From NCBI GenBank assembly GCA_026724425.1, contig JAIUCV010000003.1, positions 55,631,088-55,695,087 of the forward strand: 64,000 nucleotides of DNA. The letters run 5' to 3'. The position numbers and the translations under genes were made by a program. This DNA comes from Erythrophleum ivorense (taxonomy: Eukaryota; Streptophyta; Magnoliopsida; Fabales; Fabaceae). The notes below the pieces were generated by a model. That model was given only the letters and a program-made list of their open reading frames with translations. It was not told the DNA's origin and searched no databases. Below, one piece after another: positions 1-11,857 of the stretch; within the stretch, counting starts at the first letter, position 1; the number at the start of each line of letters is the position of its first letter.

Positions 1-1427
1 ACATTCCAAAATTTGCTAACATTTGCCATTCCCAAGGGAGTGAAATTTGATTGGGTAGCTCATAACTTCATATTAGAACAAGACAATGGTAAATATGTCT
101 AAAATTTATTGATTTGGATTTGCTTAGGTTTGGGAAAAGGATTCTAGGGTTCCATATACCTTTTGCAAAATTGAGTTTTGCTTATTTAGACTTGAAGAGG
201 CCATCTAGACCTTAACGCACTAACTAGGTTAATTAACAATAACAAAATTTGGACAATAGCCATGAGGCACTTAACCCCCCAAAAAAAAAAAAACTAATTT
301 GCAATGAGTGGAATATTTTCAGAGACTAACTTGTTCACTCCAAAAAATTCAGGGACTAAAATAGGTTTGCAAATTCAATAACCAACTTTCTTCTTTTCTT
401 TTTTTCTTGCCGAAAGGACTAGCTTGTTAATTTACTTATGAAAGTATTATTTTTCTTTCTTTCTTTGTTTTTTTAACTTTCGATTTCAATGCTTATTAGA
501 TACAGTGCGAGTATGCTTATTCTTCAATCTCCAGACAAAATTTTGAGCTATAGATTTGGAGCTCCGAAATTAAACCCTTGGTAACTCAACAAAAAGAACA
601 CAGCATCTACAACTCGAACATCATATATTACTCAGTTTTTTTTTAAGTAAGCTTATAGGCTTAAATGCACTTTTAATGTTTTCAATATTGTAAAAATTTC
701 AATTTAATCCTCCCAATTTTAATTAAGTCAATGCTATATGTCCTTCAACATTTAAAAGTAACGCCATTATAAGCCATATGCCATTTTCTATTCATGTGGT
801 AACGAAAAAAGATGTTGTTTCAGTTGACTCATAACAATTATTTAGGCCACATGGATACGCTTTAATCAAGTGAGATCACTCTTTAGTCATGTGACTTCCC
901 TTCTCCATCTGTTTTTCTTCCTATTCGAGTAAAATGTAGCGTGACCTCGATTACTTGTCATCTTTCGAGTTCATGTCACCTAAATCCCATCCATGTATGC
1001 AAGTTAACTACAATGTCATCATTTTTTGTGAGAACATAATTACCGCAAAATATTTTTTTGATTGTTTTATTTATAAATATTGAAGGACAATATTGACTCA
1101 ATTAAAACCAGAGGAAACCAAACTGAACTTTTTACAATACTAGAAGAAGCAAAGGTTTATTAAAGCCTAAAATTATAAGAACTTGGAATTGATGTTAGAA
1201 AACTTAGATTACTATTTTAGATAATTATATATTATATAATGTTTATTATCTATTTATATAATCGTGGCTTGTGTCCATATCAGTTACGGTCCTCATACGA
1301 TACCTGCGCAACATAGTAGCTAACCTAACAAAGGATAAAACTATGAAGGAGAAGCGTTATAACAGGACAAGGAACATGAACCAGAACAACACAAGAGAAA
1401 GGGGGGAGAGTGAGAAGAGCATTATAC
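1..1427 (-). other. Intron 2 of MADS gene 1 (partial, runs off window)
   Basis: This stretch lies downstream, in the gene sense, of exon 2 of the minus-strand MADS gene, whose splice donor is at 1426-1427. I searched it for the expected K-box exon 3, which in this family starts after an AG with a Leu-Glu codon pair, and found none; exons 3 onward should lie left of base 1. The stretch is AT-rich and holds one MITE-like inverted repeat near 657-1168. Confidence 0.6.
657..1168. mobile_element. MITE with long terminal inverted repeats (Mutator-like?)
   Basis: The ends are inverted copies of about 90 bp. The left arm begins AGGCTTAAATGCAC and runs through TATTGTAAAAATTTCA, a stretch near AATTAAGTCAAT and GTCCTTCAACA; the right arm reads as its imperfect complement down to AAAGCCT. 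The middle has no coding potential. Long arms suggest a Mutator-type MITE, but I could not see a 9 bp target duplication, so the superfamily is an inference. It sits in intron 2 of MADS gene 1. Confidence 0.55.
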
Positions 1428-4400
1428 CTGCAGCTCAACAGATGGCTGGTGTGATTTGTCAAGGTTCATCTCTGTGTACAAGGTTCGCCTTTCAGTTACC
1501 TGCCTAATGCTTAAAACAGCAAAAATGTTGCACATTAATTCATATTTTCTTTTATTATTCTTAAAATATTTCTCTACCTTAACATATATGACATTCTGAA
1601 AGTACAAAATACTTGCATATAGCATCAATCTCTGAGTTTGGAATCATTAATTAAGCTGAATATCAATGGCCTTCCTTAAGCTCATGCAAATAGTTGACCT
1701 ACTTGATATGTCAATTTAAGAAATAAAAACTGAATTATATATAATTTCTAGTTATTTTTGCAAAACTTTCTCAAATTTTATATACACACAAAGTTAGAAA
1801 TAAAATTTATTTTGGCCCAATGTCTTGTAGGCCATGATCCAAGTTTAGGCAGAATTATCATATTAAATGCTGTAGCTGTTAGTTGAAAATGTATCAAATG
1901 AAAGTAGGAGGTAGTATTTGAGAGACTTATTAGATGATAGGTTAGAACCTTCTCATGAGTCGTGTAAATAGAGGTTGGTTCTCCATTGTTGTATCAAACC
2001 AAAAAAGGGTAGAAATTTAATAAAAAGTTTTCTTTCCTCTCCACTTATCTTTCTCCACTCCACTTTGCAAAGTTCCTCTACCACTATTCTAAACACTAAG
2101 AGGCCTACCATTGCTCCAACATATTGGTACAAAACCTCAACCATCTTAGTCATAAAGAAATATGGCAAATAATATGTTTCACTTCCAATTTCCTTGCTTT
2201 ACTAAAGACAATTATGGAAGTTAGCGTATTTGTGTGAAAGCTCTACTTGGCTATCATGATGTCCAGGAGATGGTAGGAAAAGGCTATGAGGAGCCTCAAA
2301 ATGAGGCTTCTTTAAGTCCAATCCAAAGGGAGGCTTTCCATAAGGCAAGATCAAAGGATTAACAAGCTCTCACTCTCATTCACCAATGCTTGGATGATGC
2401 CATATTTGATAAGGTTGCAAATGCAACCACTTCCAACGAGGCATGGGAGATTCTTCAAAATGCTTACAAGGGCATTGATAAGGTAAAGAAAGTTCATCTA
2501 CAAACTCTTCAAGGTGAGTTTGAAGCTCTTCATATGAGGAGTTTGAATCTATTTCAAATTATTTAACTCTTGTGTTAGCTATTGTTAATGAAATGAAAAG
2601 AAATGGAGAAACCTTGAAGGATGCACAATATAAAAAATTCTTCGATCTTTAACTCCAAGCTTTGAGTATATTGTTGTTGCAATTGAAGAGACAAAAGATG
2701 TAGACTCCATGATTGTCAATCTACTTATGGATTCATTTTGAGCACCTAAAATAAGGCTAAGGAAGAAGAAGGTGAAAGAGCCATTAAAGCAAGTTCTCTA
2801 CTTAAAGGTCACTAGTAATGAAAGGAAAGACTACTATGAAGAATGCAAATGCCGAGGATGTGGTCATACTTATGCACATGGTCAAGCCCAAGAAAGAGGC
2901 GGTAGAAGCAACTATAATAAACAAGAAGGTAATCAAAGTTCTCAAAGGATGGTTGGAAGAGGAAGAAAAAATCAAAAGTTAGAAAAATCTCAAATCAAAT
3001 GCTACAATTGTCAGAAATTTGACCATTATTCTTCTGATTGTAGAAATCCTAATTGTGTGGAAGAGAAAGTTAATCTCGTAGAAATAAAAGATGATGTCAA
3101 GCTCACTTTGTTGATGACTAACCATAAGGAAAATTGAGGATCAAAGAAGAACATATTGTATCTTGACACTGGGGTAAGCAATCATATGAGTGGTGATAGA
3201 ATTATGTTCGAGGAGCTAGAGCAAGTTAATGCTAATGTCAACTGTGGTGATGAATCCAAGATACCTATTCAAGGAAATAGCTAAAATCCTAATTCTTCTA
3301 AACGATGGAAGCCACCAATTCATTTTCAATCTCTATTATATGCCAATTTTAAAGAGCAATATTTTCAGTTTAGGGCAATTACTTGAAAAAGACTATGATA
3401 TACACATGAAAAATCATAGTCTTTATTTAAGAAATTATGAAGGAATTTTAATAGCCAAAGTGTCAACAGTAAGAAATAGACTATTCTTTATTGAAATTTA
3501 AAATGATAATGCCAAGTGCTTGAAGGCATGTTTGAAAGACATATATTGGCCTTGGCACTTGAGGTTTAGCCATCTAAATTTTGACAACTTGAAATTAATG
3601 CCAACTAAGAGCATGGCAAAAGATTGCCTCCCATAAACCATCCCAATCAATTGTGAGAAGGATGTCATTTTGGAAATCATTCTAGAAAAGCCTTTCAAGA
3701 GTAGGCAACAACAAGAGCTAATGAGCCTCAATAATTAACTTCCATGCTGATCTGTGCAAACCTCTAATTCCAAACTCTTACGGTAAGAATAATTACTTCC
3801 TACTCTTTATTGATGAAAAAGCCTTTCAAGAGAAGGCAACAACAAGAGCTAATGAGCTTCAATAATTAACTTCCATGCTGATTTGTGCGAACCTCTAATT
3901 CCAAACTCTTATGGTAAGAATAATTACTTCTTGGTCTTTATTGATGATTTCCCAAGAAAATATATTAGTATATTTTTTAAAGGAAAAATTAGAAGCATTT
4001 GGAGTATTCAAGAAATTCAAGGCTCTTGCTGAGAAAGAAAGTGTGCTATCAAATTAAAGCTATAAGGATTGATAAAGGAGGCATACTCACATAAAAAGGA
4101 ATTCAATGAATTTTGCTATAAAAATAGGATTTTTCATCTTTTAACGGTGCCTCAATTACTACAACAAAATGATGTGGTTGAAAGAAAAGATAGAACTATA
4201 CTTGAAATGGCTCGTAGGATGCTAAAAAGCAAGATGCCTAAAGAATTTTGCAAGAGAATGTTGATTATGCCATTAATATTTCCAATTGTTGCTCCACTAG
4301 AAGTCTTGATGGCAGGAACCCACAAGAAGCATGGAGTGAGAGAAAACCAAACATCTTACATTCACGAGTATTTGGAAGCATCACTTATGCTATGTACCCA

Positions 4401-7400
4401 ATCAAAGGCATTCCAAACTCAATGACAAAAGTAACAAGTACGGGTTCATTTTTTACAAAAAGAGATCAAAAGGCTAGAAGCTTTACAATCCAATCAGAAA
4501 GAGAATTGTCATCAACAAATATGTTGAGTTTAATGAAGAAATATGGAGTTGGAATGAGAAGGATAATCAAGACTATGATTCCATTCCTCTTTTTAAAGAT
4601 TAAGAAGAGCAATTAAAAAAAGAGGCTAAAGAATATGTAAACCACTTTGTCACCAACAATCTCCATCCCCATCAGCATGTAATCAAGACTTTCCTACAAG
4701 CTGAAGTAAAAGAACTCTACATATGAGAAACCTTCAAGAAATTTATGAGGTAGCAGAAATTTGAATGCACTCACTCTTTTTTGTCCATTTGTTGGTTGTG
4801 AACCTATAGGGTACAAAGATGCAGTCTAAGGCAAGAAATGAAAAGAAGCCATGGGTGAAGACATCAAAGCCATTATAAAGAACAATACTTGGGAGCTAGC
4901 CACACTTCTACAAGGTCAAAAGGTGATTGGAGTCAAATGGGTTTACAGAGGGAGAAAAGAAAGAAGAACACTAAAGAAAAATTGGAGAGATATAAAGTAA
5001 GACTAGTGGCAAAGGGCCACAATCAAAGGTGTGGAATAGATTATGATGAAATTTTTTCTCTGATGGCTTGATTAGAAACAATAAGATTGATAATTTCTTT
5101 GATTGCTCGACAACATTGGAAAGTTTATCAAATGGATGTAAAATCACCCTTTTTGAATGGCTTATTAGAAGAAGTTTATCTTGAACAACTTAAGGGTCAT
5201 GTTGTAAAAGGCCAAGAAGATAAGGTTTTGTGATTAAAGAAAGCCTTATATGCCTTGAAACAAGCACCATGGGCATGGAATAGCAGAATTGATAAGTAGT
5301 TTCAAGAAAATGGCTTCCCAAAATGCCCTATAAACATGCTCTATATGTGAAGGTGAATCAAAATAAAGATATGTTGCTTATTTGCTTGTATGTGGATGAT
5401 CTCATTTTTATAGGAAATAATCCAAGTATGTTTGAAAGTTTCAAGAAAGCAATGACATGAGAATTTGAAACAACAGACATTGGCCTTATGTCTTACTACC
5501 TTGGGATTGAGGTTGAGCAAATGGAACAAGGCATCTTTGTATATCACAGGAAAGCTATGCTGAGAAGTTCTTAAGAAGTTTGGATGGAGAATTACAATCC
5601 AATTAACACTCCAGTGGAATGTGAATCAAAATTGTCAAAGTATGAAGAAGGAGAACAAGTGGATGCTACTCAATTCAAGAACTTGGTCAAAAGTTTAATG
5701 TACTTAACATGCACAAGGCCATACATTCTTTTTGGTATTGGACTTGTAAGTTGCTATATGGAGACACCAACAATAACACAATTGAAGGTGGCAAAGAGAA
5801 TCCTTCGATACATCAGGGGGACCATTGATTTAGGTCTACTTTATTCTTCTTTGACTAACTTCAAGCTTGTTGGATATAGTGATAGTAATTGGGCTGGTGA
5901 CTCGGATGATCATAAAAGTGCAACTGAATTTTTATCCTACATGAGAAAGACATCATTCACTTGAAGTCCCAAATAGCAATCTATTGTCACTCTTTCTACA
6001 TGTGAAGCTAAATATTTTGTTGTAAATCCATGTGTTTGCCATGCCATTTGGCTTTGAAATTTATTGAAAGAACTACATAAGCCTTAAGAAGAAGCAACAA
6101 AGATCTATATTGATAACAAGTCTACTCTTGTGCTTGCAAAGAATTCAATATTCCATGATTGAAGCAAGCACATTGACACATGATATCACTATATCAGAAA
6201 ATGCATAACACAAAAGGAAATTTGGTATACAAAGTCACAAGAACAAGTTGCCAACGTTCTCACCAAGCCACCAAGCAAAGAGATTTCAAAAGATTAAGAA
6301 GCATGCTTGGAGTCACAAAATCAAGTTTAAGGGATGATGTTAAAAATAAACTTTGATTTTGGCCCAATGTCTTGTAGGCCATGTTGATTTTGGCTCATTG
6401 TCTTGTGGGCCATGATCCATGTTTGGGCCCATTGTCACTTAAGTCCATCATCAATAATTATCCTATTAAATGTCATAAGTGTTAGTTGGAAAATGTATCA
6501 AATGAAAGTAGTAGATAGTAGTTGGGAGATGTACTAAATGATAGGCTACAACCTTCCGTGATTCTTATAAATAGGGGTTGGTTCTACCATTGTTGTATCA
6601 AGCCAAAACAAGAAGCAATTTAATATAAGGTTTCCTTTCCTCTTCACCAGTACCTCTCCTCTCTACTTTCCAAAATCCCTCTACCAATATTCTAAACACC
6701 AAGAATCCTACCATTGCTCCAACACACACACACACGCGCGCGCACACATACAAAATTAGGGGTCTTCATTCAAAGGCCACCACAGACAATTTCCTGAAGT
6801 GTTAGGGATCATTGCTACATAGCCTTCAGTTCTATCAAAACTCAGAAACTGTTGTATGGAAGACATTGTCTTTTCTGGTGTCATGTAACATATAGCTAGA
6901 GTTAGTAAAAGAGCAACTTAATTTTGGTTAGTAGTGGTCTAGGTGAACATTTAATCGAATTTCTTGTAAGTTTTAACCGTGAATTCTAAACTGTCAAAAT
7001 TTTAAATTGATCATTTGTGAATTGTCAAAAGGAAAAAAAAAAAATTTTTGACCACCAAGTAAGTACTAGCCTATCAAAATAATTTAGCACAAAAAGAATC
7101 TCCTCTAATCAAATGGTATTAATAAGAGCCCGCTAGCTTCTCAACAATTTAAAGATTGTTTTCTTTGGTAATTTTTTTCCATTTTGGCTAGTTACAAAAC
7201 GAGGAGCTAAACCTCTCTTCATTTTTTAACATGGTGAAATATCATAAACAAATTTTAACAGCCAAAACACGATCGTAGAAAAAATTACTAAATCAGTTAA
7301 TTTAGATGGCTGTAGAACAGAATCTTGGGATTGATAGGATAGTCATGTAGCATGTGATTGCAGAGTTCTATAAAATAAAAGTAAACACTCTTGTTACGTA

Positions 7401-10056
7401 GTTTGTGAATGGATTGATCGAGGCTAGCTCTAATAGATAGAAGGAACTAAAAGAACGTTATCATTTGATTTTTAGCCATACAAATTGAAGTTATTACATT
7501 AATGGTTTAATTTTTAGGGAATAAATACAGTTTATGTCAGTAGTTAGATCTAAAATTAGTTTACCTTCTCAATCATATAATGGATCAGTCAATTTCCTAT
7601 GACTTTGTTTAATTATCACTGAATGAATCACCTTGTAATATGTTTGATTAATATCTTAAATATTAAAACGATAAACAATTTAATAGTTTGAGAGTATGTT
7701 TCATTTACCTCTTGAACAATTCTTAATCTTAAGTGGTCATTGTTGGAATTAAAATAAATTTTGAAATTTGAAATTGTCAACTTATTCCTCATAATAATCT
7801 CATGATGCTATGAAATTTGCTCTAAGATACAAGTGAAAATAACCTTTAACAAGAAAATATTCATCATTTTGACATTTACATAATTACTTCCAATAAAATT
7901 TAGATGAAGAATAACAGAGGGAGTTGTTGAATGATAGCATAACAAATTGATTATAAATCACAAGGGATTGAATGATACACAGGTGGCAAACTAATTTTTA
8001 GCCAAATTATATGGCGTAAATTATCATTTATCCTAAATTTTATATTTTTTATTTGATAAATTAAAATTATTTGTCAAATATACATTTTAATAGAAGTCTT
8101 TTTTTTTTTCATACCAACAATGGAAGTCATATTTAAATGCGTGAATTTGAATATAACATTAAACTTGCTTATTTAGGTTAGTCGAATTTAACAATTTGAT
8201 ATTATATGCTTTTTTAATTCAGGAATAGATGCAATTAGTTATATATTTATTTACCAATGACTTTCTGCTAAATGGTACTAAAAGTTGTCTTTACAACTGA
8301 AAGATTTAAATTTGAATCTTAGTCAGTTGAAATTAACTAAATAAAAGATATAAATTTTTTATTTAGTGATAAATATATGATAATGTATAATAGAATTCGT
8401 TTAAATTGAATCTCAATTAAGGGTAGGCTTATTTAAAATCATAATATTTAATTGATCCTAGTCCTAAACAGACAAAGGAGCTTGATCTTTAATTTGGACT
8501 TGATCAACTCAGTTAAGTTATAAATCATTTGACTCATTTGTTAAATGAATCAAGCATTTGCTTTGCTTGATTACACCCTTACATGTTAATCTCAAAATTT
8601 GAAGACAAGCAATGTTGAAAGTGCTTGCTCACAAACAACTATGTGGTAAGTTGACAGCCTTACAACTTTTTTTGCACAAAATTTAAACTTGTTATCCTTC
8701 AGTTCTACTTTAATTTAGCCACTGGAGTACTAACAGCATATACAAGCATCTTCAAACCAACATGACCTAAATGTTCTTGTAGCGTGTTTATAATCCTCTT
8801 TGAAATGCTTGAATCTAATTAATCAGCTATAAGAATTTATGTACTGTAAAGTTTGCACTTCGTAATCTTCATTAGTAACTCATTCAATTCTCTAGGTCAA
8901 GGCACATTTAGTAAAAAAATTCTTATGGAACAGTTCATATATGTACGAAAAAGAATAACATTTTTAAATTAACAAAAACCGATGGAACTCAAGCAGCTTA
9001 ATGAAATCCAAAAACATTAAATCTTCAAACCGTGGTAATTTCAGACCAAGGAAGCTATGTTTGTGTCAAATAGTCAATATTTTAACCATTAATTGATAAG
9101 TGATTATAACAGTGGTGAAAGAACTCAAGCAGGAAAGTGACAGTAGAACACTAAGCTGCAGTAAGGGTGGTGATTTTTAAGTCTCTCAGCCACTACCAAG
9201 TTTGCTAGATCTCCCCTATAATTTAAAGTGTCTCACATATTCAAGTCCTAATATGCAGCTTATTTTTGTTATTGGTTAACCATTATGTTGTACGGTTTGA
9301 ATTTTAACATCAATTATAATGTTAATGTCAGAATAATGAATATTTGTATTACTGAAAGTATGATTCACATCTACGTTGACTATTGCAAGTTAAGCTGACA
9401 TTTTAATATTGAAACTATCCACTCTATAATTTTAGGTATAACCTCAAAACATTGTGAAAATATTGAAGATATAAGTGAAATGAAACAAGCAATTAGTAAC
9501 GAAATTCTTCATTATTTAAATATTCATATGATTAGTTCTTTTAAATTTGGCCTTAAAATATACATGTTGATTAAGTGATAATTGAACGGTACTTAAAATC
9601 AAGAGAAATTAATTTTAGGTCAAACTATGTATAACAATAGTAATCCAGGTTCTAGAGAAGCACACTAGGGTTCTAGGTTCAAATGTGCATTTTAGAGGCA
9701 TGTTTATATGAAATCTTTCTCTACCAAAACTAAAGGAGGATATAAACACATGTAGGAGAATGCATGATGAGATGAACAAATTAAGGCATTGGCTATTACA
9801 ACTTTTTGATAAGCTTATATAATTCAGATTTTCCTCTTAACAGTAAAAAATATATAATTAGAGAGAAAAGATACCTTGTACTAGCATAATCAAAGAGCTT
9901 GCCAGAAGCAGAAAATACTATGAGAGCAATCTCAGCATCACAAAGAGTTGACAGCTCCACAGCCTTCTTAAATAGACCTCTCCTCCTCTTCGAGAAAGTC
10001 ACCTGCCTTGCAGCTACGTTCTCGATCTTCTTGATTGCTATCTTCCTTCTCGCCAT
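1428..10056 (-). CDS. SVP/AGL24-type MADS-box transcription factor, gene 1 (exons 1-2 only, partial)
   Basis: Exon 1 is 9875-10056 (182 nt) and exon 2 is 1428-1509 (82 nt). Exon 1 starts MARRKIAIKKIENVAARQ and encodes an intact 60-residue type II MADS DNA-binding and dimerisation domain, including FSKRRRGLFKKA and the SVP-like end GKLFDYAST. The donor is AG|GT at 9873-9875. Exon 2 follows an AG acceptor (1510-1511), keeps the frame across the split Ser codon, and ends QPSVELQ before GT, as SVP intervening-domain exons do. Both sizes match this family. Proteins of this group are nuclear repressors that bind CArG boxes and act in flowering time, inflorescence or bud dormancy. Intron 1 (1510-9874) is about 8.4 kb because a Copia element sits in it; without the element it would be about 3.4 kb. 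Exons 3 onward are outside the window, so it is unknown whether the gene is intact. ATG at 10056 is chosen because it starts the canonical MADS domain. Confidence 0.85.
1792..2121 (+). repeat. Copia 5' LTR
   Basis: About 330 bp. It shares TTTTGGCCCAATGTCTTG near the start, the TTGGTTCT/TTGTATCAA stretch, and the end CCATTGCTCCAACA with the right LTR. It is shorter because a block present once more in the right copy is missing here. A sequence fitting a perfect CArG box (CC, six A, GG) occurs at 1999-2008. Confidence 0.85.
2225..3137 (+). pseudogene. Copia gag remnant with zinc knuckle
   Basis: With frameshifts, the translation shows the Copia gag pattern: LLGYHDVQEM near 2248, then GKGYEEPQNEASLSPIQREA, then HQCLDDAIF and NAYKGIDKVKKVHLQTL before 2520. 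The nucleocapsid part (2772-3137) holds a CX2CX4HX4C zinc knuckle, CYNCQKFDHYSSDC, near 3001-3042. Gag coats the RNA in virus-like particles. Several in-frame stops and at least two frame changes mark it as dead. Confidence 0.8.
3138..4620 (+). pseudogene. Copia protease and integrase remnant
   Basis: LDTGVSNHM near 3160-3190 is the Copia aspartic-protease active site (usually LDSGASNHM). It is followed by the protease body to about 3500, then the GAG-pre-integrase segment HLRFSHLNFDNLK near 3557, then pieces of the integrase core (LTVPQLLQQNDVVERKDRTI near 4140-4200, MARRMLKSKMPKEF near 4207). A stop separates gag from protease at 3135-3137, and a 131 bp tandem duplication disrupts the integrase start. 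Confidence 0.8.
3687..3948 (+). repeat. 131 bp tandem duplication inside the Copia integrase
   Basis: CCTTTCAAGAG begins at 3691 and again at 3822, and the two units match closely to about 3948, including CTAATTCCAAACTCTTA and GGTAAGAATAATTACTTC. Differences are scattered substitutions, so the duplication is not very recent but is younger than most of the element's decay. Confidence 0.85.
4850..6295 (+). pseudogene. Copia reverse transcriptase and RNase H remnant
   Basis: The RT begins with NNTWELA near 4883 and GVKWVY near 4930, continues with YKVRLVAKGHNQRCGIDYDE (4991-5050), and contains the catalytic box YVDDLIFIGN near 5389. RNase H follows at 5584-5964, with LMYLTCTRPYI, AKRILRYIRGT and YSDSNWAGD, and then KHIDT.YHYIR and the terminal VANVLTKP near 6250. 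Stops interrupt it near 5070, 5230, 5298, 5460 and 5964. Confidence 0.88.
6338..6724 (+). repeat. Copia 3' LTR (longer than its partner)
   Basis: About 387 bp, starting TGTTAAAAATAAAC and ending GCTCCAACA. It contains a short internal tandem copy of the TTTTGGCCCAATGTCTTG..GGCCATG segment and an extra GGGCCCATTGTCAC block, which explains the 57 bp excess over the left LTR. Confidence 0.85.
6722..6749. repeat. (AC)n(GC)n microsatellite at the Copia 3' boundary
   Basis: An ACACAC run passes into CGCGCGC and back to ACACAC directly after the Copia LTR. The left flank of the element is also ACACACA, so the repeat probably derives from the target site. Confidence 0.85.
6750..9874 (-). other. Rest of intron 1 of MADS gene 1
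   Basis: AT-rich, non-coding in all frames, between the Copia element and the exon 1 donor at 9873-9874. I looked for MADS or K-box exons on the minus strand and saw none. No other feature is recognised. Confidence 0.6.
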
Positions 10057-11716
10057 TTCAACCCCTTCAAAATAAACAAATTTTTTCAAAAAACAAAAGC
10101 AAAAAAAAAATTAGGGAAATCTACAGATTAATCCTATATATAATTAAACCCATAAAAAAACAATTATGCAGCAAATTATATGAGTATCAGAAGAAATAGA
10201 GAACCATATAATATCAAATGAAGATTTTCGGTGTTGGATGCGCATAGAAAAAAAAAATTTCAAAATGGTGCTGAGCCTATAGATTAGGAAGAAAAACCGC
10301 AGATCAAAAGAAACAGAAATTAAAACGACAATGCCCCCACTAAATAGAAATTTATGGGCAGTGGAAGGGAATTTTAATTTTTCATGTAAAGTTATTATAT
10401 GCATTTTTTTTATATAAAAATATGAAATGCAGGAAGCGAGAGATAGTAAAAGAAAAGGTGGTTTCTTGAGAAGGAGACAGAAGGGCTCTTGCCAGCAAGA
10501 ATTTGGAAAGTGATGAAAGCAAGCTTAGATAGATGACTGAAAAATGAAAGATTGAGGGAAAGCGTTGTGCAGAGTAGAAAGACTGGAGTTGGTAAGGTTG
10601 AGGAAATCTGTAGCAGACAGGCTTGCTTCTCAATTGTTTTTTGGGATCTCTTTTTTCTTTATCTTCACCTTTATTTCTTGAGTAAATTAATTGCAGTTGT
10701 ACGTCCACATCACCTTTTTAGATGACCAATAATATTTTTTGAAATTATTTTTATAAACAAAAGAGAATTATAAAGTAGGACCAAAATTATAAAAATTTAT
10801 TTTTAAAAATTTATTATTATTGATTCAATTGTTTGGTATTAAAATTAATTGTAACCAATTTTAAAATAATAGTAACATGTCTTTAAAAATATTTTTTTTT
10901 TTAGTCTGAGTCTTTTAATATAATTCTTCCTATAAACAATTCTTTTTAATATTTGTAAGTAATTATTTTTTAATTTATTTCATATAGTTGACTTTATTTT
11001 AAATATAGAGTGAATTGTAATTTTAATTTTAAAAAAATGAAAAATTGTGTCAGAGATGACGTGAATGTATAAGGATTTAGCTGTTCTTTGATGGCTACAT
11101 GTTGGCTCAAAGAGGGTAACAAACTAGAGGAACGTACCGTACATCAGTCAACGTGGTTTTCCTTATATGGGCAAACATAAAATTACTGAGGCTTCATTTG
11201 AATTAAGTAAGATCCTTTGTCATTTGACTGTTTTGAATCTTCTTTAATATCGCAAATTTTAAGTGATTATAAGTTAATATTAATGTACAAATAGTGCCCA
11301 TACCCTTATTATTAAAAAATAAAATATTTATACAACAATTTCTTTACATTTCTATTTTTTCTGATTGATTCAAGATAAACAAATAGTCAATAATAACATT
11401 ATTTTTTAAAAAAATTAATTTCCAGCAAAAATTTTATTTTTGTTTTCATTTATCCATAGAAAATATTTTCCTCTATTTATTTATTTACTATTTATATACC
11501 TTTTTGGGCAAAAAAGTATTGATTTCCTTTTGGTCTTATGTTATGATTTTTCACGGGTGTAGTTGTGAACTTGTTATTGCCATTGGTGAATTGGTTGAGT
11601 TAGTTTCCGTACAGATAACCATGCTGCGTCTAATGGGGATAGGCTGCTATAATCATAATCATGACATTCTTGTTCCCTCGTACTAATTCTAGGCTAAGGT
11701 TTTAATTTAATTTATC
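10057..11716 (-). promoter_or_regulatory. Upstream region of MADS gene 1, possible 5' leader
   Basis: In the gene sense, a pyrimidine/T-rich tract ends in TTTTGAAG just before GGGTTGAAATG, which could be a 3' splice site of a leader intron. The segment 10400-10700 is less AT-rich than its surroundings and pyrimidine-rich in the gene sense, as 5' untranslated exons often are. Beyond about 10720 the sequence is plain AT-rich DNA. No TATA box or donor site could be fixed, so this is an inference. Confidence 0.35.
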
Positions 11717-11857
11717 GAGAAAAAGGTTTTCACTATTTTGCTAAGTTTTTTTAATGATAAAATATTAGGTGAAAAAAGGTTTTTTTATCAAGAAAAAGGT
11801 TTTCACTATTTTATTATGTTTTTTTAATGATAAAATATTAGGTGAAAAAAGAAAAAC
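11717..11857. repeat. Tandem duplication, unit about 73 bp
   Basis: AGAAAAAGGTTTTCACTATT occurs at about 11719 and 11792, and TTTAATGATAAAATATTAGG occurs in both units. Identity is high, so the duplication is fairly recent. Confidence 0.9.

Larger units (their letters stand above)
1792..6724 (+). mobile_element. Ty1/Copia LTR retrotransposon, decayed, in intron 1 of MADS gene 1
   Basis: Two direct LTRs (1792-2121 and 6338-6724) flank a gag-protease-integrase-RT-RNase H order, which defines Copia. The LTRs end in CA. The right one begins TG; the left now begins AG by mutation. A degenerate initiator-Met primer site (ATTGGTAC...) follows the left LTR, and a purine run (AAGTTTAAGGGATGA) precedes the right LTR. 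The site lies in an (AC)-rich tract (CACAA left, CACAC right), compatible with a short target duplication. The whole is 4.93 kb, near normal for Copia. Stops and frameshifts occur in every domain, so it is not autonomous. It is in the opposite orientation to the host gene. Confidence 0.9.

Noticed and set aside
6750..9800. Search for K-box exons of MADS gene 1 to the right of the Copia element
   Set aside because: None found. Exon 2 proved to lie left of the Copia element, so later exons must be further left still.
10144..10708. Two minus-strand frames upstream of MADS gene 1
   Set aside because: They lie where a 5' leader is expected, have no domain, and the MADS start at 10056 explains the locus.
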